The notes under the pieces are model-generated. The model saw only the letters and a program-made list of their open reading frames with translations. It ran no database searches and was not told the DNA's origin. The translations under genes and the position numbers were made by a program. A stretch of DNA of 5,151 nt from Gammaproteobacteria bacterium. Lineage in GTDB: Bacteria > Bacillota_I > Bacilli_A > Izemoplasmatales > UBA1188. The stretch is from contig JAILNJ010000127.1 in NCBI GenBank assembly GCA_024691665.1, positions 1 to 5,151 on the forward strand. The letters run 5' to 3'. Position 1 is the first letter of the stretch, and each line of letters opens with the position of its first letter. Positions 1 through 5,151 of this stretch are shown piece by piece.

Positions 1-1
1 T

Positions 2-1024
2 AATAACCTTAAGAATCTCGCAGCTATTTTATCTACGCATGACTTAGATTATGATGTATTTGGAGTATCATATTATCCTTATTGGCATGGTACTCTATCT
101 AATCTAAGTAGTGTGCTCGATTATATAGGCAATACATATGATAAATATGTAATGGTAATGGAAACAAGTTATGCAAATTCATTAGATAATTATGATTTCC
201 ACAATAATACATCTCTAGATACTGGCTATACTAAACCTCATGATTATACTCAACAAGGCCAGTATGATCAAATATATGATGTGATAAAAGCTATATCTTC
301 ATTAGATAAAGGACTAGGCGTCTGCTATTGGGAAGGAACTTGGATTGGTGTTGGTTATACTTCATATGAAGAAAACCAAGTTAAATGGGAAACATATGGT
401 TCTGGTTGGGCATCAAGTTACTCAGCTGAATATGACCCTAATGATGCTGGACGTTACTATGGAGGATGCGCAATAGAAAACCAAGCATTCTTTGATAAAG
501 ATGGTTATGTATTAAACTCAATAGATGTATTCAACCAGCCAAGAGGCATAACTAAACCAAAAACTATTTCACTATTATCTAATGGTTCATTTGAAGAATC
601 GTGGGATTTAAGTCCTTGGGCTTTAGAAAGAGTAGAAGGAACGATGGATACAGTTCAAATAAGTAACTCTGAACATTATGATGGTGAAAGAGCTTTAAAT
701 GTATATAGCACTGAAGCTGCATCTATTAAATTAACTCAAACATTTACTAATGCCCCAGCTGGTTATTATACGTTGCGTGCGAGCACTATGGGTGGCGCAT
801 CAAGTGAGGGGTATGTATATATACAAGTATTTTCAAAAGATAAGCGAATTGGTGAAACTTCATTTATGATTATTGGCTCAATGAAATGGATGTCGCATGA
901 AACAAATTTTGATTCTTTAGACTCTTTTGAAGAATTGAAACTGGTGATCTATGTGGTATTTACAGCACCAGAATCATGGGCATTTATTGATAATATTAAG
1001 TTTACAGTTGAAGCGTATAATTAG
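2..1024 (+). CDS. Endo-beta-1,4-galactanase, GH53, with C-terminal CBM-like domain (5'-truncated)
   Basis: The reading frame is open from the left edge, so only the last 340 residues are visible; numbering here is from the first visible codon. GH53 enzymes cleave beta-1,4-galactan side chains of pectin (arabinogalactan type I), normally outside the cell. Visible family hallmarks are SYYPYWHG (residues 23-30), the strand VMVMETSYA carrying the expected catalytic nucleophile Glu54 (codon at 161), and CYWEGTW (108-114) near the end of the barrel. The acid/base Glu and any signal peptide lie upstream of the window. After a linker at about residue 185, NGSFEESW (194-201) begins a domain of about 145 residues that looks like a beta-sandwich and ends FIDNIKFTVE; it resembles galactan-binding modules such as CBM61, but this is tentative. 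No LPxTG motif or membrane anchor follows, so the protein is probably released or held by sugar binding. A terminator follows 27 bases after the stop. Confidence 0.88.
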   Translation, partial: NNLKNLAAILSTHDLDYDVFGVSYYPYWHGTLSNLSSVLDYIGNTYDKYVMVMETSYANSLDNYDFHNNTSLDTGYTKPHDYTQQGQYDQIYDVIKAISSLDKGLGVCYWEGTWIGVGYTSYEENQVKWETYGSGWASSYSAEYDPNDAGRYYGGCAIENQAFFDKDGYVLNSIDVFNQPRGITKPKTISLLSNGSFEESWDLSPWALERVEGTMDTVQISNSEHYDGERALNVYSTEAASIKLTQTFTNAPAGYYTLRASTMGGASSEGYVYIQVFSKDKRIGETSFMIIGSMKWMSHETNFDSLDSFEELKLVIYVVFTAPESWAFIDNIKFTVEAYN

Positions 1025-1050
1025 TTATTTCAAGGCAAAATTATAAAGAT

Positions 1051-1088
1051 AAGATACAAAACAGGTCAAAATGTTTTGTATCTTTTTT
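1051..1088 (+). terminator. Rho-independent terminator of the GH53 gene
   Basis: A perfect 13-base inverted repeat (1051-1063 with 1072-1084; arm AAGATACAAAACA) encloses the 8-base loop GGTCAAAA and runs into a T-run to 1088. It lies 27 bases after the galactanase stop, so it ends that transcript and separates it from the next unit. The ATG at 1071-1073 overlaps the loop and right arm of this hairpin and is therefore not a credible start for the following gene. The stem is AT-rich, so termination strength is uncertain. Confidence 0.82.
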
Positions 1089-1104
1089 ATAAAGAAAAAT
1101 GTGT

Positions 1105-1133
1105 TTCACTTAAAGTCTCAACTATTATATAAT
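1105..1133 (+). promoter_or_regulatory. Sigma-A type promoter of the oxidoreductase-hypA unit
   Basis: A perfect -10 box TATAAT (1128-1133) lies 17 bases after TTCACT (1105-1110), which matches four of six positions of the TTGACA -35 consensus. It follows directly after the galactanase terminator, where a new promoter is expected. Transcription would begin at about 1140, exactly at the ATG of the next gene, which implies a leaderless or nearly leaderless first cistron. Confidence 0.7.
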
Positions 1134-1139
1134 AATAGT

Positions 1140-1412
1140 ATGAGAAAGATCACATTAAAGAAAAGATTTGGTGCTCTAGGAAAAGATCTAGACGTTAAAG
1201 TAATGGTTAATGGACAAATAATCTCTGAGCTTAAAGTGGGGGAGGAAGAAAAATCTATTGAAGTATACAATGGCTCTCAGGTTGTAGTTTGTCAGGTTGA
1301 AGATGAAGATAAGAACATTTACCGTTCAAATTCATTCTTTTTAACTGGCTCAAAAAGCGCAGTTGCATTCCTTGATATTAATGGAATGAGAATAAATATA
1401 AAGGAAAGATAG
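1140..1412 (+). CDS. Small beta-rich hypothetical protein (90 aa), first gene of the oxidoreductase unit
   Basis: I do not recognise this protein. The start at 1140 is preferred: the in-frame ATG at 1071 lies within the upstream terminator hairpin, and the segment between them reads as a low-complexity non-protein stretch (FCIFFIKKNVFHLK). The protein has a basic start (MRKITLKKRFGALGKD) followed by alternating hydrophobic strands: DVKVMVNGQIISELKVGEEE, then IEVYNGSQVVVCQVED, then AVAFLDINGMRINI. The pattern 'VNGQ...LKVGEE...EVYNGS' recalls small beta-sandwich domains of PEGA type, but the likeness is loose. There is no signal peptide or membrane segment, so it is probably cytoplasmic. It has one Cys and no metal motif. 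No Shine-Dalgarno sequence precedes the ATG, and the promoter -10 box ends only six bases before it, fitting leaderless translation. The stop is four bases before the oxidoreductase start, so the two are co-transcribed and a shared function is plausible. Confidence 0.68.
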   Translation: MRKITLKKRFGALGKDLDVKVMVNGQIISELKVGEEEKSIEVYNGSQVVVCQVEDEDKNIYRSNSFFLTGSKSAVAFLDINGMRINIKER

Positions 1413-1416
1413 TATT

Positions 1417-4170
1417 ATGGCTGAAAAAGAAATCGTAAAACTTCAAACTGAAGATGTAATAATGTGGGAAGGAAAACCTATCGCAGATGGAGATAAACCA
1501 TTAAGAAAGAAGGTTGTTAAACTTGCGAAGATTATTGGTGGACCTTCTGGAATGCTTAATAAAATAGATGCTAATGCTCCTGAATACTATTCACTCGCAG
1601 GATCACTAACTGACGAAGAATGTGATTTTTGTATTGCTATTGGTTTAAGAAAGATTAGAAGAGATGACTATCTAGCTGAAAAGCTTGGATGGACAATAGA
1701 GAAGACTAGAGAAGTTGGTCACCATTTAGCGTGGCTTGGTACTGTTAGAGAAGATTTATTTGAAAATGATGGTCATTTTGAATACTTCCTTCCTATCTTT
1801 GCGCCAGGGCTTCTTGAGATTATGGTTGTATCGCCTAACGCTGAAAACCATCCTGAAATTAGACGTGCATTTAACCAATATACTCACGATAGACTAAAAA
1901 CTATGGGCCCAATGATCCCAGATGGATATGGTCTAATGAGAGTTATTCCTATCACAAGAGCTCTACCTAAAGGTGAGCCAGTAGATGATAGAGATAACCT
2001 TGATTACTATTTAAATAAATATGATTATTTCTCAGTTGGTGAATGTTCATGTAGAGTATCTAGATCATCTATGGGTGATGGATGTGGACACCTTCCTAAT
2101 GATAGATGTTTAAAACTTGGTAAAGCTGCGAAGTACTTTGTAAGAACTGGCAAAGATAGAGAAATTACTAGAGAAGAAGCTTATAAAATCTTAATGGATT
2201 GTGAAGATGAAGGATTAATGCATTGTATTCCTAATATTGAATCTATCAAAGATGGTAATACTACTGCAATCTGTGACTGCTGTGGTTGTGCTTGCTTTGG
2301 TCTTCGTCCAGTTGAAGAATTTAAGACTACAGATGCTGTCGCATCTAACTATAGATCTGAAATCAATCCACTTAATTGTGTTGCTTGTGGTAAGTGTGTT
2401 GAAAACTGTCCAACTAACGCAATTAGACTTGGTGTTAAACTTAATGAATGCACTAAGACTAAGATTGAATTCTCTCATCCACTATCTAAGAATACAGTAG
2501 CTAGAGCTGAAAGAAATATCGACTATAGATTTAATAGAGAAAATGTAATCCCTGAGACAGGTACTGCACCTTGTAAGACTTGGTGTCCTGCACATATCTC
2601 TATTCAAGGTTATATTAAGATGGCTTCAGAAGGAAGATATACTGAAGCTTTAGAATTAATTAAGAAAGATAACCCATTCCCTGCAGTATGTGGTAGAATC
2701 TGTAACCATCCTTGTGAACTTCATTGTACAAGACGTGATGTAGACCAAGCTATCGCTATTGATGATATTAAGAAATTTATCGCTGAAAAGGATTTAAATG
2801 CTGAAACTAGATTTATTCCTAAGAAGATTCACGATTATTCATCTAAGAAGATTGCGATTATCGGTGCTGGACCTTCAGGACTTTCTTGCGCATATTACTT
2901 AAGTTTATATGGATATGACATCACAGTATTTGAAAAGGAAGAAAAGTTAGGTGGTATGCTTACACTTGGTATTCCTAACTTCCGTCTTGAAAAAGATGTG
3001 GTTGAAGCTGAGATTGATATCTTAAGAGAACTTGGTGTTAAGTTTAAGACTGGATTTGAAGTAGGAAAAGATGCTTCTATCGATGAACTTAGAAGAGAAG
3101 GATTTAATGCATTCTATGTAGCTATTGGTGCACAAAACTCAAGAAAGCTTGGTTTAGATGATGAAGAAAATGAAAATATCCTTGGTGGAATTGATTTCTT
3201 AAAAGATATCAATTTAGGTAAGGGTAAGAAATTATCTGGCACAGTTGTAGTGGTTGGTGGCGGTAACGTCGCAATGGATGTTGCAAGAGCTGCTATTAGA
3301 CAAGGTGCTGATAAAGTTAAATTATTCTGTCTTGAAAAGAGAGAAGAAATGCCATCAGCTGAAGATGAACTTGAAGAAGCAATCGCTGAAGGAATTGAAA
3401 TCAACAACTCTTGGGGACCTAAATCATTTAAGGTTGAAGATGGCGTTCTTAAAGGTATTGAATTCAAAGCTTGTACAAGCGTAAAAGATGAAAATGGTAG
3501 ATTTAATCCATCATATGATGAATCTAATACTCAAGTAGTTGAATGCTCATGCGTACTTGAAGCTATTGGCCAATCATTCGCTTATGGTAACCTCTTCATG
3601 GGTACTAAAGTTGAAATCTCAAGACGTGGTACAGTACTTGCTGATCCATTCACAAGACAAACTAATGAACCAGATATCTTCGTTGGTGGTGATATCTTAA
3701 ATGGTCCATCATTCGCAATCAATGCTATCGCTGATGGTAAAGAAGCTAGTATTTCAATCCATAGATTTGTATGGCCTGGACAACTTCTTGATGCTGGACG
3801 TGATAGAAAACTCTATACTGAACTCAATCATACTAATATCGACTTAAATGGCTTTGATAAAGCTAAAAGAGAAGTACCAAAGAATTTAAAAGTAGATACT
3901 AAGAGTTATAAAGATAATAGAGGAATCCTCACAGAAGAACAAATCAAGAAAGAAGCTTCACGTTGTCTTTCTTGTGGTAAGGCAGTAGTTGACCCTAATA
4001 TGTGTGTTGGTTGTGGACAATGTGTACTTCAATGTAAGTTTGATGCTGCACATCTGGTTAAGAAGAGTAGTATCTACGCAACTAACTTTGATACACTCCT
4101 TCCAAAAGCTATGGGTCACACACTTAAACGTGGTATTAAGATTGCTGCCAATGCTTTAAAGAGAGAATAA
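1417..4170 (+). CDS. Multi-cluster Fe-S/FAD NAD(P)H oxidoreductase, GltD/NfnB-like core with N-terminal Cys-rich module
   Basis: A probable cytoplasmic electron-transfer flavoprotein of 917 residues, moving electrons between NAD(P)H and a low-potential carrier or partner enzyme; the physiological partner is unknown. Domains in order: (a) about 55-125, a winged-helix-like segment (LAEKLGWTIEKTREVGHHLAWLG); (b) 205-300, a Cys-rich module with C210/C212/C223/C231 and the dense CDCCGCAC (286-293); (c) a ferredoxin motif C321-x2-C324-x2-C327-x3-C331-P; (d) GltD/dihydropyrimidine dehydrogenase-type Fe-S helices with C386, C390, C425, C429, C433 and C437; (e) an FAD site GAGPSG (483-488) and LGGML; (f) an NAD(P)H site GGGNVAMD (614-621) followed by KREEMPS; (g) a second FAD motif around GGDI (757-760); (h) EASRCLSC (847-853) and a terminal cluster C863-x2-C866-x2-C869-x3-C873. 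It is much longer than a roughly 450-residue GltD. AAGGAAAG (1401-1408) is a good ribosome site for this ATG. hypA starts two bases after the stop. Annotation as 'glutamate synthase small subunit' would mislead, as no large subunit is present. Confidence 0.87.
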   Translation: MAEKEIVKLQTEDVIMWEGKPIADGDKPLRKKVVKLAKIIGGPSGMLNKIDANAPEYYSLAGSLTDEECDFCIAIGLRKIRRDDYLAEKLGWTIEKTREVGHHLAWLGTVREDLFENDGHFEYFLPIFAPGLLEIMVVSPNAENHPEIRRAFNQYTHDRLKTMGPMIPDGYGLMRVIPITRALPKGEPVDDRDNLDYYLNKYDYFSVGECSCRVSRSSMGDGCGHLPNDRCLKLGKAAKYFVRTGKDREITREEAYKILMDCEDEGLMHCIPNIESIKDGNTTAICDCCGCACFGLRPVEEFKTTDAVASNYRSEINPLNCVACGKCVENCPTNAIRLGVKLNECTKTKIEFSHPLSKNTVARAERNIDYRFNRENVIPETGTAPCKTWCPAHISIQGYIKMASEGRYTEALELIKKDNPFPAVCGRICNHPCELHCTRRDVDQAIAIDDIKKFIAEKDLNAETRFIPKKIHDYSSKKIAIIGAGPSGLSCAYYLSLYGYDITVFEKEEKLGGMLTLGIPNFRLEKDVVEAEIDILRELGVKFKTGFEVGKDASIDELRREGFNAFYVAIGAQNSRKLGLDDEENENILGGIDFLKDINLGKGKKLSGTVVVVGGGNVAMDVARAAIRQGADKVKLFCLEKREEMPSAEDELEEAIAEGIEINNSWGPKSFKVEDGVLKGIEFKACTSVKDENGRFNPSYDESNTQVVECSCVLEAIGQSFAYGNLFMGTKVEISRRGTVLADPFTRQTNEPDIFVGGDILNGPSFAINAIADGKEASISIHRFVWPGQLLDAGRDRKLYTELNHTNIDLNGFDKAKREVPKNLKVDTKSYKDNRGILTEEQIKKEASRCLSCGKAVVDPNMCVGCGQCVLQCKFDAAHLVKKSSIYATNFDTLLPKAMGHTLKRGIKIAANALKRE

Positions 4171-4172
4171 TT

Positions 4173-4514
4173 ATGCATGAACTTGGTTATGCTACTGAAA
4201 TAGTCGCAACCCTTGAAGAATACATGAAAGAAAATAATCTCAAAAAGATTCATTCAATAACTTTAACTGTAGGTGAAGCTACAGGCGTACTTCCTCATTA
4301 TATGCATGAGTGTTGGCCTGCGGCTATCGAAGACACAGTATTAAAAGATACTACACTTAATATCAACTATATTAAGGTAGTAGGAAGATGCAGAGAATGC
4401 GATGAACTATTTGAAGTATCAACTAATTTTGGAAGATGTCCAAAATGTAAGTGTGAAGAATACGATATGACAAATGGTTATGAATTTGAGATTACAGAAA
4501 TAAAAGCCGAATAA
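4173..4514 (+). CDS. hypA: HypA-type nickel metallochaperone
   Basis: HypA delivers Ni(II), usually with HypB, to NiFe hydrogenase precursors and in some bacteria to urease. The 113-residue length is typical. The protein opens MHEL, giving the conserved His2 that, with the N-terminal amine, ligates nickel, and it has the structural zinc site C73-x2-C76 and C89-x2-C92 (CREC ... CPKC). The N-terminal half is divergent: VGEATGVLPHYMHECWPA stands where typical HypA has 'VGELSGV'. An additional Cys94 makes CPKCKC. It begins two bases after the oxidoreductase stop, with a purine-rich AAAGAGAGA (4158-4166) as ribosome site, so translation is probably coupled. The sequence supports the fold and metal sites well. 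Function is less sure: no hypB, hydrogenase or urease gene is in the window, so it may serve the preceding Fe-S protein's partner enzyme or another metalloenzyme. Confidence 0.87.
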   Translation: MHELGYATEIVATLEEYMKENNLKKIHSITLTVGEATGVLPHYMHECWPAAIEDTVLKDTTLNINYIKVVGRCRECDELFEVSTNFGRCPKCKCEEYDMTNGYEFEITEIKAE

Positions 4515-4517
4515 ATT

Positions 4518-4550
4518 TAAACGTGTCGAATTCGACACGTTTATTTTTTT
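4518..4550 (+). terminator. Rho-independent terminator after hypA (perfect palindrome)
   Basis: A 26-base perfect palindrome (4518-4543, half-site TAAACGTGTCGAA) begins four bases after the hypA stop and is followed by seven Ts (4544-4550). As RNA it would form a strong hairpin capped by AAUU, with the core ACGUGUCG paired to CGACACGU. It ends the three-gene unit. On the minus strand only a weak AAATTT follows, so it is not convincingly bidirectional. Confidence 0.9.
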
Positions 4551-4554
4551 ATAT

Positions 4555-4571
4555 ATGTCCAAAAAATGTCC
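4555..4571 (+). repeat. Tandem ATGTCC direct repeats upstream of the Xre promoter
   Basis: ATGTCC occurs at 4555-4560 and 4566-4571, 11 bases apart (one helical turn), 18 bases upstream of the -35 box of the small regulator gene. The reverse complement GGACAT recurs at 4671-4676 in its leader and at 4941-4946 after its terminator. One-turn spacing suits an operator bound on one face of DNA, possibly by the regulator itself. The motif is only six bases, so chance recurrence in AT-rich DNA cannot be ruled out. Confidence 0.4.
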
Positions 4572-4588
4572 GGTATCGATAAGGTATC

Positions 4589-4617
4589 TTGATATTGATT
4601 AGATTTTTGACTATAAT
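4589..4617 (+). promoter_or_regulatory. Strong sigma-A promoter of the small Xre-type regulator
   Basis: TTGATA (4589-4594, five of six consensus positions) and TATAAT (4612-4617, six of six) are separated by the optimal 17 bases. Transcription would start near 4624 and give a leader of about 78 bases before the ATG at 4702. The leader contains a GGACAT copy and a weak 5-base hairpin (ATCAT at 4675 with ATGAT at 4684) just ahead of the ribosome site. I see no known riboswitch in it. Confidence 0.8.
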
Positions 4618-4689
4618 AAATGTGCCTATCTAAATATGGCTCCAATTTAATTTTTTCAAAATGGTGTATGGGACATCATTAACATGATC

Positions 4690-4696
4690 AAGGAGG
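4690..4696 (+). promoter_or_regulatory. Ribosome binding site deciding the regulator start
   Basis: AAGGAGG is a perfect match to the anti-Shine-Dalgarno sequence and lies five bases before the ATG at 4702. An in-frame ATG six codons earlier (4684) has no ribosome site and would place this motif inside the coding region, so 4702 is the real start. Confidence 0.88.
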
Positions 4697-4701
4697 ATAT
4701 T

Positions 4702-4917
4702 ATGGATAGACAATTAAAAACCGTCGATGAAATTACATCTTGCATCAAAAATGCAAGAAAGTCATGCCAAATGACTCAAGAAGAAGCCGCTTATAAATTA
4801 GGCTATAGCGAAAGACAATATAGACGTTTCGAAACCGAAGGTGTCTATGATATCTTAACTATTAATGAAATAGCGAAACTCTTCAACATCGACATAATTG
4901 ACATCTTATTTGCGTAA
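4702..4917 (+). CDS. Small Xre/Cro-family helix-turn-helix DNA-binding protein (71 aa)
   Basis: The protein is little more than one lambda-repressor-like HTH domain. ITSCIKNARKSCQMTQEEAA (11-30) gives the first helix and the start of the HTH, TQEEAAYKLGYSERQYRRFE (25-44) is the helix-turn-helix with the recognition helix at about 36-44, and LTINEIAKLFNIDIIDILF (52-70) forms the closing helices typical of HTH_XRE proteins. No ligand-binding, oligomerisation or peptidase domain is attached. It has its own strong promoter and terminator, so it is monocistronic. Small stand-alone Xre proteins are often autoregulators, phage or plasmid control proteins, or antitoxins; no toxin gene or phage gene is next to it here. 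The ATGTCC/GGACAT repeats around the gene are candidate operators. The target regulon cannot be told from this sequence. Confidence 0.85.
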   Translation: MDRQLKTVDEITSCIKNARKSCQMTQEEAAYKLGYSERQYRRFETEGVYDILTINEIAKLFNIDIIDILFA

Positions 4918-4932
4918 ATAAGATGTTTTTTT
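4900..4932 (+). terminator. Rho-independent terminator overlapping the end of the Xre gene
   Basis: ACATCTTATTT (4901-4911) pairs perfectly with AAATAAGATGT (4916-4926) across the four-base loop GCGT, with a possible extra G-U pair, and is followed by a T-run to 4932. The left arm is coding sequence for the last residues, and the TAA stop (4915-4917) spans the loop and right arm. The gene and its terminator are therefore compacted together, and a terminating ribosome could influence hairpin formation. Confidence 0.85.
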
Positions 4933-4955
4933 ATTTAATCGGACATACTGCGGCC

Positions 4956-4984
4956 TTAAAAGATTATTGATTAAGATTTATAAT
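4956..4984 (+). promoter_or_regulatory. Promoter for the right-edge noncoding RNA
   Basis: TTAAAA (4956-4961, four of six) is followed after 17 bases by a perfect TATAAT (4979-4984). Start of transcription would be near 4991. No start codon with a ribosome site follows, while stable RNA helices begin about 20 bases downstream, which fits a promoter dedicated to an RNA gene. Confidence 0.6.
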
Positions 4985-4990
4985 AATTAC

Positions 4991-5151
4991 GTAAATTAAA
5001 TAAGTATTTGCACCTCGGTGAAGTCACCTTGCTGGTGGCCGAGGCCCAACCATAAGAATTATTAATATGGGATACTGTATTAATAATAAGACCTTGGGGT
5101 ATTCGCCTTTAATTAGACGCTGTGGCTGGTGTCGCAAGTAGTTCTTCGATG
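4991..5151 (+). ncRNA. Structured noncoding RNA, 5' part (candidate raiA-class RNA)
   Basis: From about 5010 to the window edge base composition shifts to clearly higher GC than the surroundings, and no credible reading frame is present. Two helices are visible. CCTCGG (5013-5018) pairs with CCGAGG (5039-5044), enclosing a TGAAG bulge and a second helix TCACC (5024-5028) with GGTGG (5034-5038) around loop TTGCT. Next, ATTATTAATA (5058-5067) pairs perfectly with TATTAATAAT (5078-5087) around TGGGATACTG. Then comes an unpaired-looking, GC-richer block, ACCTTGGGGTATTCGCC (5090-5106), the type of segment that is often conserved or makes tertiary contacts. The gene runs off the right edge, and the start at 4991 is estimated from the promoter. 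From memory the CTCGGTGAAG...CCGAGGCCC arrangement resembles the raiA noncoding RNA of Firmicutes and Actinobacteria, but I cannot verify this. A covariance-model scan would settle it. That a structured RNA exists is more certain than its class. Confidence 0.6.

Noticed and set aside
1071..1139. Upstream ATG extending the 90-residue protein to 113 residues
   Set aside because: The ATG overlaps the loop and right arm of a perfect 13-base terminator hairpin, upstream of the promoter, and the extra residues do not look like protein.
2215..2500. Open frames on the minus strand (2215-2478) and in another plus frame (2237-2500)
   Set aside because: Both lie inside the oxidoreductase gene, lack ribosome sites and encode low-complexity protein without motifs; the true frame carries intact Cys motifs here.
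3114..3484. Open frames on the minus strand (3114-3467) and in another plus frame (3254-3484)
   Set aside because: They are shadows of the NAD(P)H-binding part of the oxidoreductase; the Ser- and Pro-rich translation of the minus frame is a by-product of its codons.
4518..4543. Perfect palindrome as a repressor operator or bidirectional terminator
   Set aside because: Its position right after hypA with seven Ts on the plus side is fully explained by termination; the minus side lacks a proper T-run and no convergent gene exists.
4661..4687. Eight-codon upstream ORF in the leader of the Xre gene
   Set aside because: It has no ribosome site and no regulatory pattern such as runs of one amino acid or a following attenuator.
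4684..4701. Earlier in-frame ATG for the Xre protein
   Set aside because: The perfect AAGGAGG at 4690-4696 would fall inside the gene; it serves the ATG at 4702.
4555..4946. IS21-like insertion sequence ends
   Set aside because: The ATGTCC spacing faintly recalls such ends, but there is no transposase and no target duplication at the borders, and the match is only six bases.
4991..5151. tRNA, tmRNA, RNase P RNA, SRP RNA or 6S RNA at the right edge
   Set aside because: I see no tRNA cloverleaf or T-loop and none of the conserved blocks I know for tmRNA, RNase P or SRP RNA. The successive short hairpins do not suggest the rod-like 6S fold, although 6S cannot be fully excluded because the 3' end is missing.

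Overview
The window is AT-rich. It uses the standard code (TGG for Trp, TAG and TAA stops), favours AGA for Arg, and has strong TATAAT promoter boxes, an AAGGAGG ribosome site and classical stem plus U-tract terminators. Together with a pectin-side-chain galactanase and an oxygen-sensitive-looking iron-sulfur flavoprotein, this suggests an anaerobic, low-GC Bacillota of a gut or plant-fibre habitat (Erysipelotrichia/Clostridia-like). That placement is inference; no taxonomic marker gene is present.

Layout, all on the + strand. (1) 2-1024: the 3' part of a GH53 endo-beta-1,4-galactanase with a C-terminal carbohydrate-binding-like domain, closed by a terminator at 1051-1088. (2) 1105-4550: a three-gene transcription unit. 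A near-consensus promoter sits so close to the first ATG (1140) that the mRNA would be leaderless or nearly so. The genes are an unrecognised 90-residue beta-rich protein, a 917-residue multi-cluster Fe-S/flavin NAD(P)H oxidoreductase, and a HypA-type nickel metallochaperone. Gaps between genes are 4 and 2 bases, and the unit ends at a perfectly palindromic terminator. (3) 4589-4932: a single-gene unit for a 71-residue Xre/Cro-type DNA-binding protein, with its own promoter, a textbook ribosome site, short ATGTCC/GGACAT repeats around it, and a terminator whose stem includes the stop codon. (4) About 4991 to the right edge: a noncoding stretch of higher GC with well-paired helices, preceded by a promoter. 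It is best read as the 5' portion of a structured RNA gene, possibly of the raiA ncRNA class.

The most interesting part is the oxidoreductase unit. The large protein joins a winged-helix-like, cysteine-dense N-terminal module, a ferredoxin-type cluster, a complete GltD/NfnB-like flavoprotein core and a second ferredoxin-type cluster. Its tight coupling to HypA, with no NiFe hydrogenase or urease gene in view, suggests an uncharacterised electron-transfer system connected to a metalloenzyme. The small first gene is an unexplained possible partner.
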